From assembly GCA_024233785.1 (NCBI GenBank), contig JACKPD010000011.1, positions 10,674 to 74,673 of the forward strand: a DNA stretch of 64,000 nt. The letters run 5' to 3'. Under the pieces are notes generated by a model. That model was not told where the DNA came from. It worked only from the letters and a program-made list of their open reading frames with translations, and did not search any database. Made by a program: the position numbers and the translations under genes. This stretch comes from Spirochaetales bacterium (GTDB lineage Bacteria > Spirochaetota > Spirochaetia > CADAEX01). Shown here in pieces: positions 1 to 8,490 of this stretch. Each line of letters opens with the position of its first letter. Positions within the stretch are counted from its first letter, which is position 1.

Positions 1-68
1 TTTGGATTGTGGAAACACTTCTTGAGTATCTTGAAAACGGGAAGGATTTAAAAGACTATAAATGGTAA
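1..68 (+). CDS. C-terminal end of an unidentified upstream gene (partial)
   Basis: One frame is open from base 3 and ends with TAA at 66-68, encoding about 21 residues that end in LKDYKW. The next gene's ATG (62-64) lies inside this reading frame, so the two genes overlap by seven bases and are probably co-transcribed and translationally coupled. The fragment is too short to assign a family. Confidence 0.5.
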   Translation, partial: WIVETLLEYLENGKDLKDYKW

Positions 69-1147
69 TAACAGGACGGAAATCAGCAGTTTTAATTGTT
101 TTTCTTCTTTTTATACTCTGTTTAAATGCCAATGCAGCATCTGATGATATCTCTCTGGCGGATTTCATTAAACAAAATAATTTTTCGTTCAGATGGTCCC
201 CGATACTTGATACCGGAGAACTTAAGTATGGAGATGACATTTTCAGTTTCAAGCCGGGAGAAGATTTCATTGTATATAACTATAAGGAAAAAATAACAGG
301 CTCCGGGATATACAGGGACGGAGGAATTATCATAATTGACGGTAAAACCGCTGAAACAATTCTTTCAAAGAGCGGTTTTACCTCTTCCCCAAGACCGGTA
401 GAGAAGGAATCGGCTGATGTTAAACCTTCGGGGCACAGGATTGCTGCAATAATTATTGATCCCGGGCATGGGGGAAGGGATTCCGGAGCAATAGGCAGAC
501 ATGAAATTGATGGGAATAATTATACTGTTTATGAAAAAGATGTTGTTCTTGATATTGCGCTTGAATTAAACAGGAGGCTGACCTCTGCCTACAGGGATAA
601 AAAAATAATTCTTACCAGAAACAATGATTCATATCCATCGCTAGATGACAGGGTAGAAAAAGCAAATAATGTCAAACTTGGAAAAAACGAGGCAATTGTA
701 TTTGTTTCTATACATGCAAATGCATCTTTCAATAAAAACGCGAAAGGGTTCGAGGTCTGGTATCTTCCGCCCGAATACAGACGGGACCTGCTTGATGAGA
801 ACAATGCTGACAAGAAAACCAAAGATATCCTTCCTATCCTCAACACAATGCTTGAAGAGGAATTTACAATAGAAAGTATTTTATTGGCGCAAAACATACT
901 TGATGGTCTTGATAAATCAATTGGCAGTAAGGATTTAAACAGAGGTTTGAAGGAAGAAACCTGGTTTGTTGTAAAAAATGCCAAAATGCCTTCTGTTCTG
1001 ATTGAAGTGGGATTTGTATCAAATAAGGAAGAATCTGTAAATCTTTCGGATAAAAATTACTTGAAGAAAATAACCGAAGGTATTTATAATGGGATAAAAA
1101 GATTCATCGACAATCTTGAAATGATTAATACCGGCGGAGAAAATTGA
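62..1147 (+). CDS. Exported N-acetylmuramoyl-L-alanine amidase (Amidase_3)
   Basis: This 361-residue protein begins with a signal peptide (hydrophobic run about residues 8-24, likely cleavage after NANA). The C-terminal Amidase_3 domain (about 128-355) shows the zinc-site pattern of the AmiC/CwlM family: DPGHGG with His136, a Glu in YEKD (E158), VSIHAN with His218, and the catalytic Glu in VLIEVGF (E315). Such enzymes cut the bond between MurNAc and the stem peptide in the periplasm, for cell separation or wall turnover. The N-terminal 100 residues look like a substrate- or wall-binding region. It overlaps the gene upstream and is followed after one base by the GerMN gene, so an operon is likely. 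In treponemes an amidase of this type also lies near flaA (known context). One copy of the GGGACGGAGG motif (315-324) encodes RDGG at residues 85-88. Confidence 0.9.
   Translation: MVITGRKSAVLIVFLLFILCLNANAASDDISLADFIKQNNFSFRWSPILDTGELKYGDDIFSFKPGEDFIVYNYKEKITGSGIYRDGGIIIIDGKTAETILSKSGFTSSPRPVEKESADVKPSGHRIAAIIIDPGHGGRDSGAIGRHEIDGNNYTVYEKDVVLDIALELNRRLTSAYRDKKIILTRNNDSYPSLDDRVEKANNVKLGKNEAIVFVSIHANASFNKNAKGFEVWYLPPEYRRDLLDENNADKKTKDILPILNTMLEEEFTIESILLAQNILDGLDKSIGSKDLNRGLKEETWFVVKNAKMPSVLIEVGFVSNKEESVNLSDKNYLKKITEGIYNGIKRFIDNLEMINTGGEN
315..324 (+). repeat. GGGACGGAGG motif copy 1 (in amidase gene)
   Basis: Exact match, sense to the gene, read as RDGG in frame (agg gac gga gga). The residues fit a normal beta-turn, so this copy may be a chance match rather than an insertion. 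Confidence 0.4.
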
Positions 1148-1148
1148 A

Positions 1149-1613
1149 TTGAGTAAAAAATTAAGGATGATATCTGCTATTTCCATTTTGGCAGTATTTA
1201 TAATATCGTTTGCAATATATATTTCTGTAAATTTACATAAAACAGAAAGAATTTTTTTCTTTCCTGAACATAATAACAGCAAAACAGTAGGTGAAAGCCG
1301 CAGAATTCCCAGATTTATAAACAGGGAGAAAAATGTAGATATATTTACACGGGAATTGCTGCTGGGTCCTCTTAATATGAAGCTGGATTCTTTATTTTCT
1401 TCTGGTACAAAACTGGAAAAAATGTTATATAGAAACAAAATTATTTACCTTGATCTTGATATTAAGGCGCTTTTTCCTGATAAAAAGGCAATACACGGTT
1501 TCGATACCGGAATTAGACTGTTAAAAAAAAATATAAAGTTTAATTTCCCCTATGTAAAAAAGGTGGTTGTTACAATATCGGGTGAAGAAACTTTAATTGA
1601 GGACGGGGAATAA
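1149..1613 (+). CDS. GerMN-domain membrane-anchored protein
   Basis: The 154-residue product starts at a TTG one base after the amidase stop, with no closer ATG, so translational coupling is likely. One N-terminal membrane segment (about residues 8-27) anchors the protein. The rest has the GerMN signature: RELLLGP, then a KLDSLFSSGTKLEKM stretch, an IIYLDLD strand, and a final VKKVVVTISGEE strand. GerMN domains occur in spore germination protein GerM and in many non-sporulating bacteria near wall hydrolases. Their exact function is unknown, but a role in peptidoglycan handling with the neighbouring amidase is a fair inference. Confidence 0.75.
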   Translation: MSKKLRMISAISILAVFIISFAIYISVNLHKTERIFFFPEHNNSKTVGESRRIPRFINREKNVDIFTRELLLGPLNMKLDSLFSSGTKLEKMLYRNKIIYLDLDIKALFPDKKAIHGFDTGIRLLKKNIKFNFPYVKKVVVTISGEETLIEDGE

Positions 1614-1683
1614 AACCGGTTATTTTACAATTAAATGGAAGTTTTGCCAGCAATTACAAAAATCTAAAAAAAAATAAAAGTTG

Positions 1684-1711
1684 TTGACAAAATCTGTACC
1701 TATTTTATAAT
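1684..1711 (+). promoter_or_regulatory. Sigma-70-type promoter of flaA
   Basis: TTGACA (1684-1689) and TATAAT (1706-1711) are separated by 16 bases, and both boxes are perfect consensus. A strong AAAGGAG ribosome site (1735-1741) follows, seven bases before the flaA ATG. A vegetative promoter for flaA agrees with what is known for spirochaete sheath proteins. Confidence 0.8.
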
Positions 1712-1747
1712 TGTATTTAAGGTTTATTAAAGAAAAAGGAGCTATAG

Positions 1748-2743
1748 ATGAAACGGTTCTTCATCCTTCTAACAACAGTTTTTTTCTTCATTAGTGCAAT
1801 TTCATTTGCTGAAGAAGCTGTATTGATTGACTTTTCAAAATTGGCAGCAGATTATCCTGAACAGGATCCTAAAGAAAACGCAAGAACACTGGTAGATTAT
1901 TCAGATAAAGCTGGTACATCTTATTCAGATGCAGAAAAAGCGGAGATGAAAACATCAATCGCTCTGAATAACTGGGATGTTGTGCTTGCATCTTCATCAA
2001 GAAGAGTTATAAATCAGGCCCTGTCCATGACAAAAGAGGTTCCTGTAATTGCAGAAGCAAAAAAATATGCAGGAGAAAAAGTTATTGGTATCAGGATTCA
2101 TTTTCCTGATGAATCATTTAATTCATGGGCATTGATCAAACCTCCGTTTGAGATACCTGCCTACATGAAAAAGACAAACATTGAAGGTGACGGCAAACTT
2201 GTAGAAGACGAAACAGACAGATACGGTTCAAAGTTTATCGACGGATATGGTGTTGTTAAGAATGTCGGTGTAATTAAATCACTTTCCATGAATGTTTACG
2301 GATCAAATTTCCCTAACGGTCTTGAAGTAATACTGAAAGATCAGAACAACGAAGAAAAAGCCATATTCATGGATTATCTAAACTTTGAAGGCTGGAGAAC
2401 TATTACCTGGAAGAATCCTAATTACATTACAGAAGTAAGAAACAGGGATGTTTATCAGACACCTCTTTATCCGAAAGCTACACCAATGGTAAAACTGGCA
2501 GGAGTCAGAATTTTAAAAGATGCTTCACAGGAAGGCGGGGATATAATTACATATATTAAGGATATCTCTGTTGTTTATGATAAAGCGGTTCTTACAATCG
2601 AAAGAGATGTTGATGAAGAAGCTATCTGGGGTATTCTTAAAGAAAGAGAAGAATCTAGAAGAACAGCTGAATTTGAAAGACTTGGTCAGCAGCAGGTTCT
2701 TAGATATCTTGAACAGAAAAAAATGCACGTAGATGAAGGATGA
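1748..2743 (+). CDS. flaA: Flagellar filament outer layer (sheath) protein FlaA
   Basis: FlaA forms the sheath around the FlaB core of spirochaete periplasmic flagella. The 331-residue protein has a signal peptide (residues 1-21, cleaved after SFA), as required for export to the periplasm. The body contains FlaA-family features: IGIRIHFPDESFNSWALIKPPFEIPAY in its middle, then DGYGVVKNVGVIKS and a VYGSNFPNGLEVILKD strand. The acidic and polar C-terminus ends in a charged helix (about 290-331). It is a single-gene unit with its own strong promoter and terminator. The cheA operon follows directly, the same order as flaA-cheA-cheW-cheX-cheY in Borrelia. Assignment rests on the combination of sequence pattern and context. 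Confidence 0.88.
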   Translation: MKRFFILLTTVFFFISAISFAEEAVLIDFSKLAADYPEQDPKENARTLVDYSDKAGTSYSDAEKAEMKTSIALNNWDVVLASSSRRVINQALSMTKEVPVIAEAKKYAGEKVIGIRIHFPDESFNSWALIKPPFEIPAYMKKTNIEGDGKLVEDETDRYGSKFIDGYGVVKNVGVIKSLSMNVYGSNFPNGLEVILKDQNNEEKAIFMDYLNFEGWRTITWKNPNYITEVRNRDVYQTPLYPKATPMVKLAGVRILKDASQEGGDIITYIKDISVVYDKAVLTIERDVDEEAIWGILKEREESRRTAEFERLGQQQVLRYLEQKKMHVDEG

Positions 2744-2781
2744 TCTTACTGAACATATAATTGTTTAACTGCTAGATATAT

Positions 2782-2811
2782 AAAAAAGCTCCCGATAAGG
2801 GGGCTTTTTTA
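2782..2811 (+). terminator. Rho-independent terminator after flaA
   Basis: AAAAAAGCTCCC pairs with GGGGGCTTTTTT around a short GATAA loop, ending in a T run. It separates flaA from the che genes, although read-through into cheA is possible. Confidence 0.85.
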
Positions 2812-2821
2812 TATTTATAGT

Positions 2822-2850
2822 TTGAAAAAAAACTGTTTATGATTTATAGT
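2822..2850 (+). promoter_or_regulatory. Probable promoter of the che operon
   Basis: TTGAAA (2822-2827) and TATAGT (2845-2850) are 17 bases apart, in the gap between the flaA terminator and cheA. Both boxes are one mismatch from consensus in key positions, so this is a moderate-strength candidate. Confidence 0.5.
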
Positions 2851-2904
2851 GTAAAAGAAAATATAGCTTAAGCTGTCTTCAAATCCTTTAAATACAGAGA
2901 TGAT

Positions 2905-5274
2905 ATGAGCGATTATTTAGATCCTGCAAATGAAGAATTGTTAAAAGATTTTTTTCTTGAAGCTAATGCCCAGTTAGAAAATCTTGAAAAAAATATTTTA
3001 GTAATTGAAAATGATCCCGGAAACAAGGAAGCCATAGATGAAATATTCAGGGCTGCACACACACTTAAAGGAAATTCAGGTGCAGTTGAAATGTTTGAGA
3101 TATCTGAATTTACTCATATTCTGGAAGATCTTCTGGATGATATAAGAGCCGAAAAAATAAATGTTGACAGTGATGTTGTTGATATACTTCTCGAATCTCT
3201 GGATATTGTCAAAGCAATGATTGAAGCACGGACGCAGGGTGATGTTTATGGTTCAGACTGTGCGGAAATAAAGGAAATCCTTAAATCATTAATTTCAGGC
3301 TCTGACAAACAAAATTTAAAAGATAAAAAACAAAAAACCAGCCCGGTGAAAAAAGCTGATATTCAATCGAAAACGGCTGCGCCGACAGTAAAGGATTCAA
3401 AAAAACTTACAGAATATGAATTACTTGAGCTTTTTAATGAATCAGGTAAAGATGAAAAAATATATGATGTCGAAGTCTTCTATAATGAAGATAATCCAAT
3501 GAATTCCATAGGCGGAATTCAGGTTTTTGCGAAACTTAAAAATTTATCCAAAGTATTGTTAACAAAACCTGATTTTGACATGTTATATGAAGATAATTAT
3601 TATCCTGTAGTTGATTTTTTTATTACTACAAACAGGGATCCAGGTGAAATCAAGAAAATAATTACTATTGCTGATGTCACAACTGAAATAAATATTGCTG
3701 AAATACAAAAAAATGATAATTTTCAAAATTTAAAAACAGAAAATGAAAAGATTATTGATTCTGTTACTGAAGATAAAAAAACTTCTATTGTTCCTCCTGA
3801 GAGCAGGAAAGAGATGGAAAAATCCGATGAGACAGATAACACCGATGATGCCGGCGATAAAACAAAACTTCAGAAATTAAAAAAACCGACAAGCACCGAT
3901 TCTACGGTATTAAAAGTAGATTCAAGGCGTATCGATAATCTCCTAAATCTTGTCAGTGAAACAGTAATCAATAAAGCAACTTTTAATCAGATAAGTTCCC
4001 AGTTTTTAGGCATTCTTGATGAATTGCACACAAAACAGCAGAAAATGAATGACACTATAAATGATATATATGATGGAGTTGAAAAATATCTAAAAGATGG
4101 TGTAAAAATTAAAGCTGTTAAAAAAGAATTATCCCCGGATTATGAAATAGCAAAAACCGCTTTAAACAATATTGAATCAACTCTTAAAAATGCAATTACG
4201 AAACTTGTAAATACCTCCCAGAATTTTGGAAGAATCACTAATGAACTTCACGAAGGAGTTCTTCAGATAAGAATGGTTCCCATTTCACAGATTTTTTCCA
4301 GATTTCCCAGACTTGTACGGGATGTATCAAAAAAACTGGATAAGAAAATACAGCTGGTAATAGAAGGAGAAGATACAGAGCTTGACAAATCTGTAATTGA
4401 GCAGCTGCTTGATCCGCTGATTCACTGTGTAAGAAATTCTATGGACCACGGTATCGAATTACCGGAAAAAAGAATCGAAAATAAAAAAAATGAAGAAGGA
4501 ACTATTGTTCTAAAAGCAAAAAACGAAGGCAATATGATCCTGATAGAAATATCGGATGATGGAAAAGGTATAGATTTAGACGTAATACGGGATAAGGCCG
4601 TCAATAAGGGTATTATTCACCCGGGAAAAGCCCTTACAGAAATAGAAGCATTTAACCTGATCTTTGAACCTGGATTTTCTACTGCCGCTGAAGTAACTAA
4701 CATATCAGGCAGAGGAGTCGGACTTGATGTTGTAAAGAAACAGATTGAAAAACTGAATGGATCTGTCACAGTATGGTCACGTAAAGGGGTAGGAACAACC
4801 TTGTCTATCAGATTGCCTTTGACTCTGGCTATTATTCAGGGGCTTCTTATAAAGGTTGGGAAAGAGATATATGCCATACCAATAACTTCAGTCATTGAAA
4901 GCCAGAGAATATTTTCTGATGATATAAAATTCCTTGATAATCATGAAGTGTTTGATGTAAGGGATGATGTAGTTTCCCTTGTCCGTCTAAACAGATTATT
5001 TGGAATACCGGCTAATGAGAACGGAGACACCCATTATATAGTAGTGGTAGGAAGCAGTGATAAAAAGATAGGATTGATGGTTGATCAGCTGATCGGTGAA
5101 GAGGATGTGGTAATAAAGCCATTGAAAGATAAATATACAAATGTTCCGGGGATAGCAGGGGCGACCATTCTTGGAGACGGACAGGTTTCTCTGATTCTTG
5201 ATATTAATCAGATACTTGAACTTTGCTTTAAAAAAGAACGGACAGCCCGTGAGAGAAGAAATTATATAAATTGA
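2905..5274 (+). CDS. cheA: Chemotaxis sensor histidine kinase CheA
   Basis: CheA couples chemoreceptors to the response regulator CheY. The 789-residue protein has all expected domains in order. The HPt domain (about 1-105) carries phospho-acceptor His52 in RAAHTLKGNSGA. A long charged middle region (about 130-340) corresponds to the CheY-binding and linker part. The dimerisation helices lie near 345-460. The HATPase domain has an N box in IHCVRNSMDHGIE (about 505), G1 in DDGKGID (about 550) and G2 in GRGVGLDVV (about 603). A C-terminal CheW-like regulatory domain covers about 645-780. The ribosome site is weak (AGAG before the ATG). It is the first gene of cheA-cheWR-cheX-cheY, with short gaps between genes. 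Confidence 0.96.
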   Translation: MSDYLDPANEELLKDFFLEANAQLENLEKNILVIENDPGNKEAIDEIFRAAHTLKGNSGAVEMFEISEFTHILEDLLDDIRAEKINVDSDVVDILLESLDIVKAMIEARTQGDVYGSDCAEIKEILKSLISGSDKQNLKDKKQKTSPVKKADIQSKTAAPTVKDSKKLTEYELLELFNESGKDEKIYDVEVFYNEDNPMNSIGGIQVFAKLKNLSKVLLTKPDFDMLYEDNYYPVVDFFITTNRDPGEIKKIITIADVTTEINIAEIQKNDNFQNLKTENEKIIDSVTEDKKTSIVPPESRKEMEKSDETDNTDDAGDKTKLQKLKKPTSTDSTVLKVDSRRIDNLLNLVSETVINKATFNQISSQFLGILDELHTKQQKMNDTINDIYDGVEKYLKDGVKIKAVKKELSPDYEIAKTALNNIESTLKNAITKLVNTSQNFGRITNELHEGVLQIRMVPISQIFSRFPRLVRDVSKKLDKKIQLVIEGEDTELDKSVIEQLLDPLIHCVRNSMDHGIELPEKRIENKKNEEGTIVLKAKNEGNMILIEISDDGKGIDLDVIRDKAVNKGIIHPGKALTEIEAFNLIFEPGFSTAAEVTNISGRGVGLDVVKKQIEKLNGSVTVWSRKGVGTTLSIRLPLTLAIIQGLLIKVGKEIYAIPITSVIESQRIFSDDIKFLDNHEVFDVRDDVVSLVRLNRLFGIPANENGDTHYIVVVGSSDKKIGLMVDQLIGEEDVVIKPLKDKYTNVPGIAGATILGDGQVSLILDINQILELCFKKERTARERRNYIN

Positions 5275-5302
5275 CTTTGAATGTTTTAAATAAGGAATAA
5301 CA

Positions 5303-6634
5303 ATGAATACCGATATATGGGAACTAAAAGAAGAATATAATAAAGCAGAGGCAGTAGATAATATTGATTATAAAATGGTTTCTTTCTCACTTGGCGGTAA
5401 AGATTACGGAATCGATATAATGAAGGTTAAAGAAATTCAGAAAGTCAATAAATTTACATTTGTTCCCAACTCAGAACCGTATGTAAGAGGAGTATTTAAC
5501 CTTCGAGGCGATATTATATCAATTATAGATCTTAGAATTATGTTCAGCGTTTCTTATGATGAAAATTATAATGACCTTGAAGATGTTATAGTATTAACAG
5601 TTGACGATAAAAAAATTGGAGTAATTGTAGACTCCATAAATAAAGTAATCGGGATACAGTCATCTACAATACAGACTCCTCATCCTATTTTCAGCAATAT
5701 CAATATCAAATATATAAACGGTATAGTCGAGAAAGATTCCAAAATATATATTATCCTTGACATTGAAAGAATTTTCGGTCAGGAAAATGATATAGAACAG
5801 GAACCGGTTTCTGACGAAAAAATAATTGATTCCGGTTCTATTCCTGAAAAAACTGTTTACCGGACCGCGGATGTAAAAACGGAAACTGATGTTAACAAGG
5901 ATTTTATAAAGGAAACTCTTAAAACCTTTATAAACTTCCATGTTACTGATATAAATGAGGCCTGGTTTTTCAGAAGGTATGATGAATGGCTGAAAAAAAG
6001 AAGGGAATCAGAAGAAAATGTACAATTGTCAGGTGTAGAAGATGCTGAAAAATTTCTGCAGACTTTCTATTCAGGAAATACAGGCAGATTTTTTGACCAG
6101 GCGTCAGCACAGGCATTAATGAAAATAATTCCCGAAAATATTAAAGGTAATTATTATATCTGGAATATCGGCTGCGGAAACGGGTATGAAACATATTCAG
6201 TTGCAGCGGTCGCAAGAAAACAGAATCCTGATGCTGCCATTAAAATATGGGCTAATGATAAAGATCTTTTAAGTATTTCAAATGCGCCTAATATAACTGT
6301 AGACAGGAATTCTGTACCCGGATATCTGAATGATTTTATCTCTGAAGGAACAAAAGGAGGAGTAATATCACAAAAGTTAAGAGATATTATTTATTTCGAA
6401 TATCATGATGTCAAAAATCATAATCCTTATCCTGATGTAGACATGATTATTTGCAGGGACGTTCTGTCTTTTTTCGATTATAATGAACAATTCAGAATTT
6501 TAAGTGAATTGTTTGAAAAATTAAAGAATAACGGTATACTTATCACCGGCGATAATGAAAATATTGTCCTCGAAGGATTAGACAAATATGAGGAACAGGG
6601 TATTGTTTTTTACCGTAAAAATGCAGGTATTTAA
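5303..6634 (+). CDS. cheW: CheW-CheR fusion chemotaxis protein
   Basis: Residues 20-155 form a CheW domain, the adaptor that links receptors to CheA (VRGVFNLRGDIISIIDLR is a typical CheW strand). After a linker (about 160-195) comes a CheR-like S-adenosylmethionine methyltransferase domain (about 195-443). Its SAM-site motifs are GCGNGYETYS (about 289), ANDKD, and CRDVLSFFD (about 383, matching CRNVLIYFD in CheR). The usual CheR TxFFR motif is altered here to NTGRFFD, so receptor methylation by this domain is uncertain. A CheW-CheR fusion at this place is known in treponeme che operons. It lies 28 bases after cheA and 15 bases before cheX. Confidence 0.92.
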   Translation: MNTDIWELKEEYNKAEAVDNIDYKMVSFSLGGKDYGIDIMKVKEIQKVNKFTFVPNSEPYVRGVFNLRGDIISIIDLRIMFSVSYDENYNDLEDVIVLTVDDKKIGVIVDSINKVIGIQSSTIQTPHPIFSNINIKYINGIVEKDSKIYIILDIERIFGQENDIEQEPVSDEKIIDSGSIPEKTVYRTADVKTETDVNKDFIKETLKTFINFHVTDINEAWFFRRYDEWLKKRRESEENVQLSGVEDAEKFLQTFYSGNTGRFFDQASAQALMKIIPENIKGNYYIWNIGCGNGYETYSVAAVARKQNPDAAIKIWANDKDLLSISNAPNITVDRNSVPGYLNDFISEGTKGGVISQKLRDIIYFEYHDVKNHNPYPDVDMIICRDVLSFFDYNEQFRILSELFEKLKNNGILITGDNENIVLEGLDKYEEQGIVFYRKNAGI

Positions 6635-6649
6635 TTGTAAGGAGAAATT

Positions 6650-7114
6650 ATGAGAGTAGAGTATATTAACCCTTTTGTAGAAGCCGCTTTCAATGTGCTT
6701 AAGGAAGTTCTTAATACTGAAATTAAACGTGGAGAACTTTATCTGAAATCGACTTCACAGCCTGTCCTTGGAGTCGCGACAATAATTGGTCTTGCGGGAG
6801 ATGTAGAAGGAAGGGTCCTTCTTGACATGAGTCATGAAACTGCCCTGAAAATTGCATCTGAAATGAATATGGAAGAACTTACGGAATTGGATGAACTTGG
6901 AAAAGCTACCATAACGGAGCTTGCCAACATGATAACCGGGCAGGCAGTAACAAAGCTGCACGAAATTGGTTTCAGGTTCGATCTTACCCCTCCATCAATA
7001 GTCACCGGTAGAGATATGGTTATCTCCGACAGCGGTGTTGAAGCGCTGATAGTACCAATTGAGCTTACACAAGGTAAGATTGAAATAAATGTCGCAGTCA
7101 AAGAAAAAGCTTAG
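6650..7114 (+). CDS. cheX: CheY-P phosphatase CheX
   Basis: CheX removes the phosphate from CheY-P and is the main CheY phosphatase of spirochaetes, which lack CheZ. The 154-residue protein has the length of the family. It carries the phosphatase motif E-x2-N as E90 and N93 in ELANMITGQAV. Glycine-rich turns (IIGLAGDVEGRVLLDM) match the CheC/CheX fold. A GGAG ribosome site precedes the ATG, and cheY starts 12 bases after its stop. Confidence 0.93.
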   Translation: MRVEYINPFVEAAFNVLKEVLNTEIKRGELYLKSTSQPVLGVATIIGLAGDVEGRVLLDMSHETALKIASEMNMEELTELDELGKATITELANMITGQAVTKLHEIGFRFDLTPPSIVTGRDMVISDSGVEALIVPIELTQGKIEINVAVKEKA

Positions 7115-7126
7115 AGGAGTTTGTAT

Positions 7127-7567
7127 ATGAGAGCAAAAATGGATTATCCTAATATCAATACAAAGAAACCTGACGGTATGAAACCTGACGGATCAGCTTA
7201 CAGGGTACTAATAGTTGATGACTCAATGTTTGTAGCAAAGCAGATTTCACAGATACTTACATCCGAAGGATTTGAAATTATCGGAACTGCTAAAGACGGG
7301 CTTGAAGGACTTGAAAAATATAAAGAACTTCATCCCAATGTAGACCTTGTAACCATGGACATAACAATGCCGAATATGGATGGTGTTACCTGTCTTCAGA
7401 AAATTATTGAATTTGATCCAGAAGCAGTTATTATTATGATAAGCGCACTTGGCAAGCAGGAACTTGTAAAACAGTCTTTACTTTCAGGCGCAAAAAATTA
7501 TATAGTAAAACCTCTGGACAGAATAAAGGTACTGGAACGTATTACTTCTGTTCTAAAAGGTACATGA
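7127..7567 (+). CDS. cheY: Chemotaxis response regulator CheY
   Basis: Receiver-domain protein of 146 residues that, when phosphorylated by CheA, sets flagellar rotation. The ATG at 7127 is chosen because AGGAG (7115-7119) lies seven bases upstream; a TTG at 7121 is too close to this site. The acidic pocket is D31-D32 in VDDS, the phospho-acceptor is Asp78 in TMDITMPNMDG, the switch residue is Ser106 and the conserved lysine is K128 in VKPLD. An unusual N-terminal extension of about 25 residues contains a short repeat (KKPDG, MKPDG). It ends the che operon, four bases before a tRNA gene. Confidence 0.93.
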   Translation: MRAKMDYPNINTKKPDGMKPDGSAYRVLIVDDSMFVAKQISQILTSEGFEIIGTAKDGLEGLEKYKELHPNVDLVTMDITMPNMDGVTCLQKIIEFDPEAVIIMISALGKQELVKQSLLSGAKNYIVKPLDRIKVLERITSVLKGT

Positions 7568-7571
7568 AACA

Positions 7572-7645
7572 GGGCGGCTAGCTCAGTTGGTTAGAGTACT
7601 TGCTCGACACGCAAGGGGTCGGCAGTTCGAATCTGCCGTCGCCCA
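7572..7645 (+). tRNA. tRNA-Val(GAC)
   Basis: The acceptor arms GGGCGGC and GTCGCCC pair with one G-U. The D arm, the anticodon stem CTTGC/GCAAG and the T arm GGCAG/CTGCC are all formed. The seven-base anticodon loop is TCGACAC, giving anticodon GAC (bases 7606-7608). Position 33 is C instead of the nearly universal U. CCA is not encoded. It lies only four bases after the cheY stop and is probably co-transcribed with the che genes. Confidence 0.93.
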
Positions 7646-7673
7646 TATGTAACTGTTTATCATGTAAAGATTT

Positions 7674-7709
7674 AATGCTTTGGGTTTAAACGCTCGAAGC
7701 ATTTTTTTT
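7674..7709 (+). terminator. Terminator of the che operon and tRNA-Val
   Basis: AATGCTTTG pairs with CGAAGCATT across a short loop and is followed by eight T. The AT-rich stretch from 7710 to 7885 holds nothing further that I can recognise. Confidence 0.8.
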
Positions 7710-7885
7710 GCTCATTTTGGTTTCTATGTGTAGAAAGATATATTATTATTATATTTATTGGATTTAAAACTTTTTTTAATTATAATGTTTTTTTTATAAT
7801 AAAAAGCATTTAAAAACATAGTAATTTTTTTAGATATTTTAAAATAACAAATTAAATTTATGGTTATATAAAATCTATAATTAAA

Positions 7886-8293
7886 TCAGCCGCTGATATT
7901 ACATAGATTAGTTTCAGCATCTTTCATCCAGCTGTATGCGTTTTCAGTATTTGTAAAAATCCTTACAAAGTGATTCGATTTCTTATCTGAAATAGTTTCA
8001 AAAACACTTAATATTGTTTTATCTGTGAGCGGATTCACGATTACACCGCAGAGCGAACCTTTGAGTTTTTCCATGTTTTTTTCAGCAATTTTACATATTC
8101 TATCAACACTTGAAACAGGGAAGCAGTACATGTTTACTTCGCTGTAGTCATACAACAGGCCGGTTCCGGCCTTCCACCTGCTGTCAGAGAGGATTTCATC
8201 AAGTATAATTTCTATTTTTCCAGGATCAATGCCCCCGCTGATTTTTACAGAGAAAAAAAGCGGTAAATTAGAGTCTGATATTGTATATCTCAT
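7886..8293 (-). CDS. Conserved protein, SpoIIAA/STAS-like
   Basis: The 135-residue product has alternating strands and helices without membrane segments or signal peptide. The pattern (an N-terminal strand with FFSVKISGGID, a central GLLYDYSEVNMY strand and a C-terminal FTNTENAYSWMKD helix) resembles the SpoIIAA-like STAS proteins, in which such a C-terminal helix with a tryptophan is typical. Those proteins are thought to bind ligands or lipids, but the role here is unknown. A GGGAG ribosome site lies upstream of the ATG. It is a lone gene, divergent from the AEC transporter. Confidence 0.55.
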   Translation of the reverse strand: MRYTISDSNLPLFFSVKISGGIDPGKIEIILDEILSDSRWKAGTGLLYDYSEVNMYCFPVSSVDRICKIAEKNMEKLKGSLCGVIVNPLTDKTILSVFETISDKKSNHFVRIFTNTENAYSWMKDAETNLCNISG

Positions 8294-8490
8294 TAAAGTC
8301 TCCCAGGACCGTGTATTTAGTAGACATTTTAATAATTTTTCTGTTTAATAATATGACTTTTTAATAATTGAAAGATAAGACTATTTTGATTTGTAATTTT
8401 TAATAATTAACAATATTAGCATATCTGAATAAAAAATCAAGTCAAATATATAACACCCTACAGGAATATTTAGCAGAGGATTAACACCGG

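Noticed and set aside
2781..2800. CCGATAA near TAAA, like a sigma-28 flagellar promoter, before cheA
   Set aside because: The bases are part of the flaA terminator loop, and the spacing between the two elements is wrong for sigma-28.
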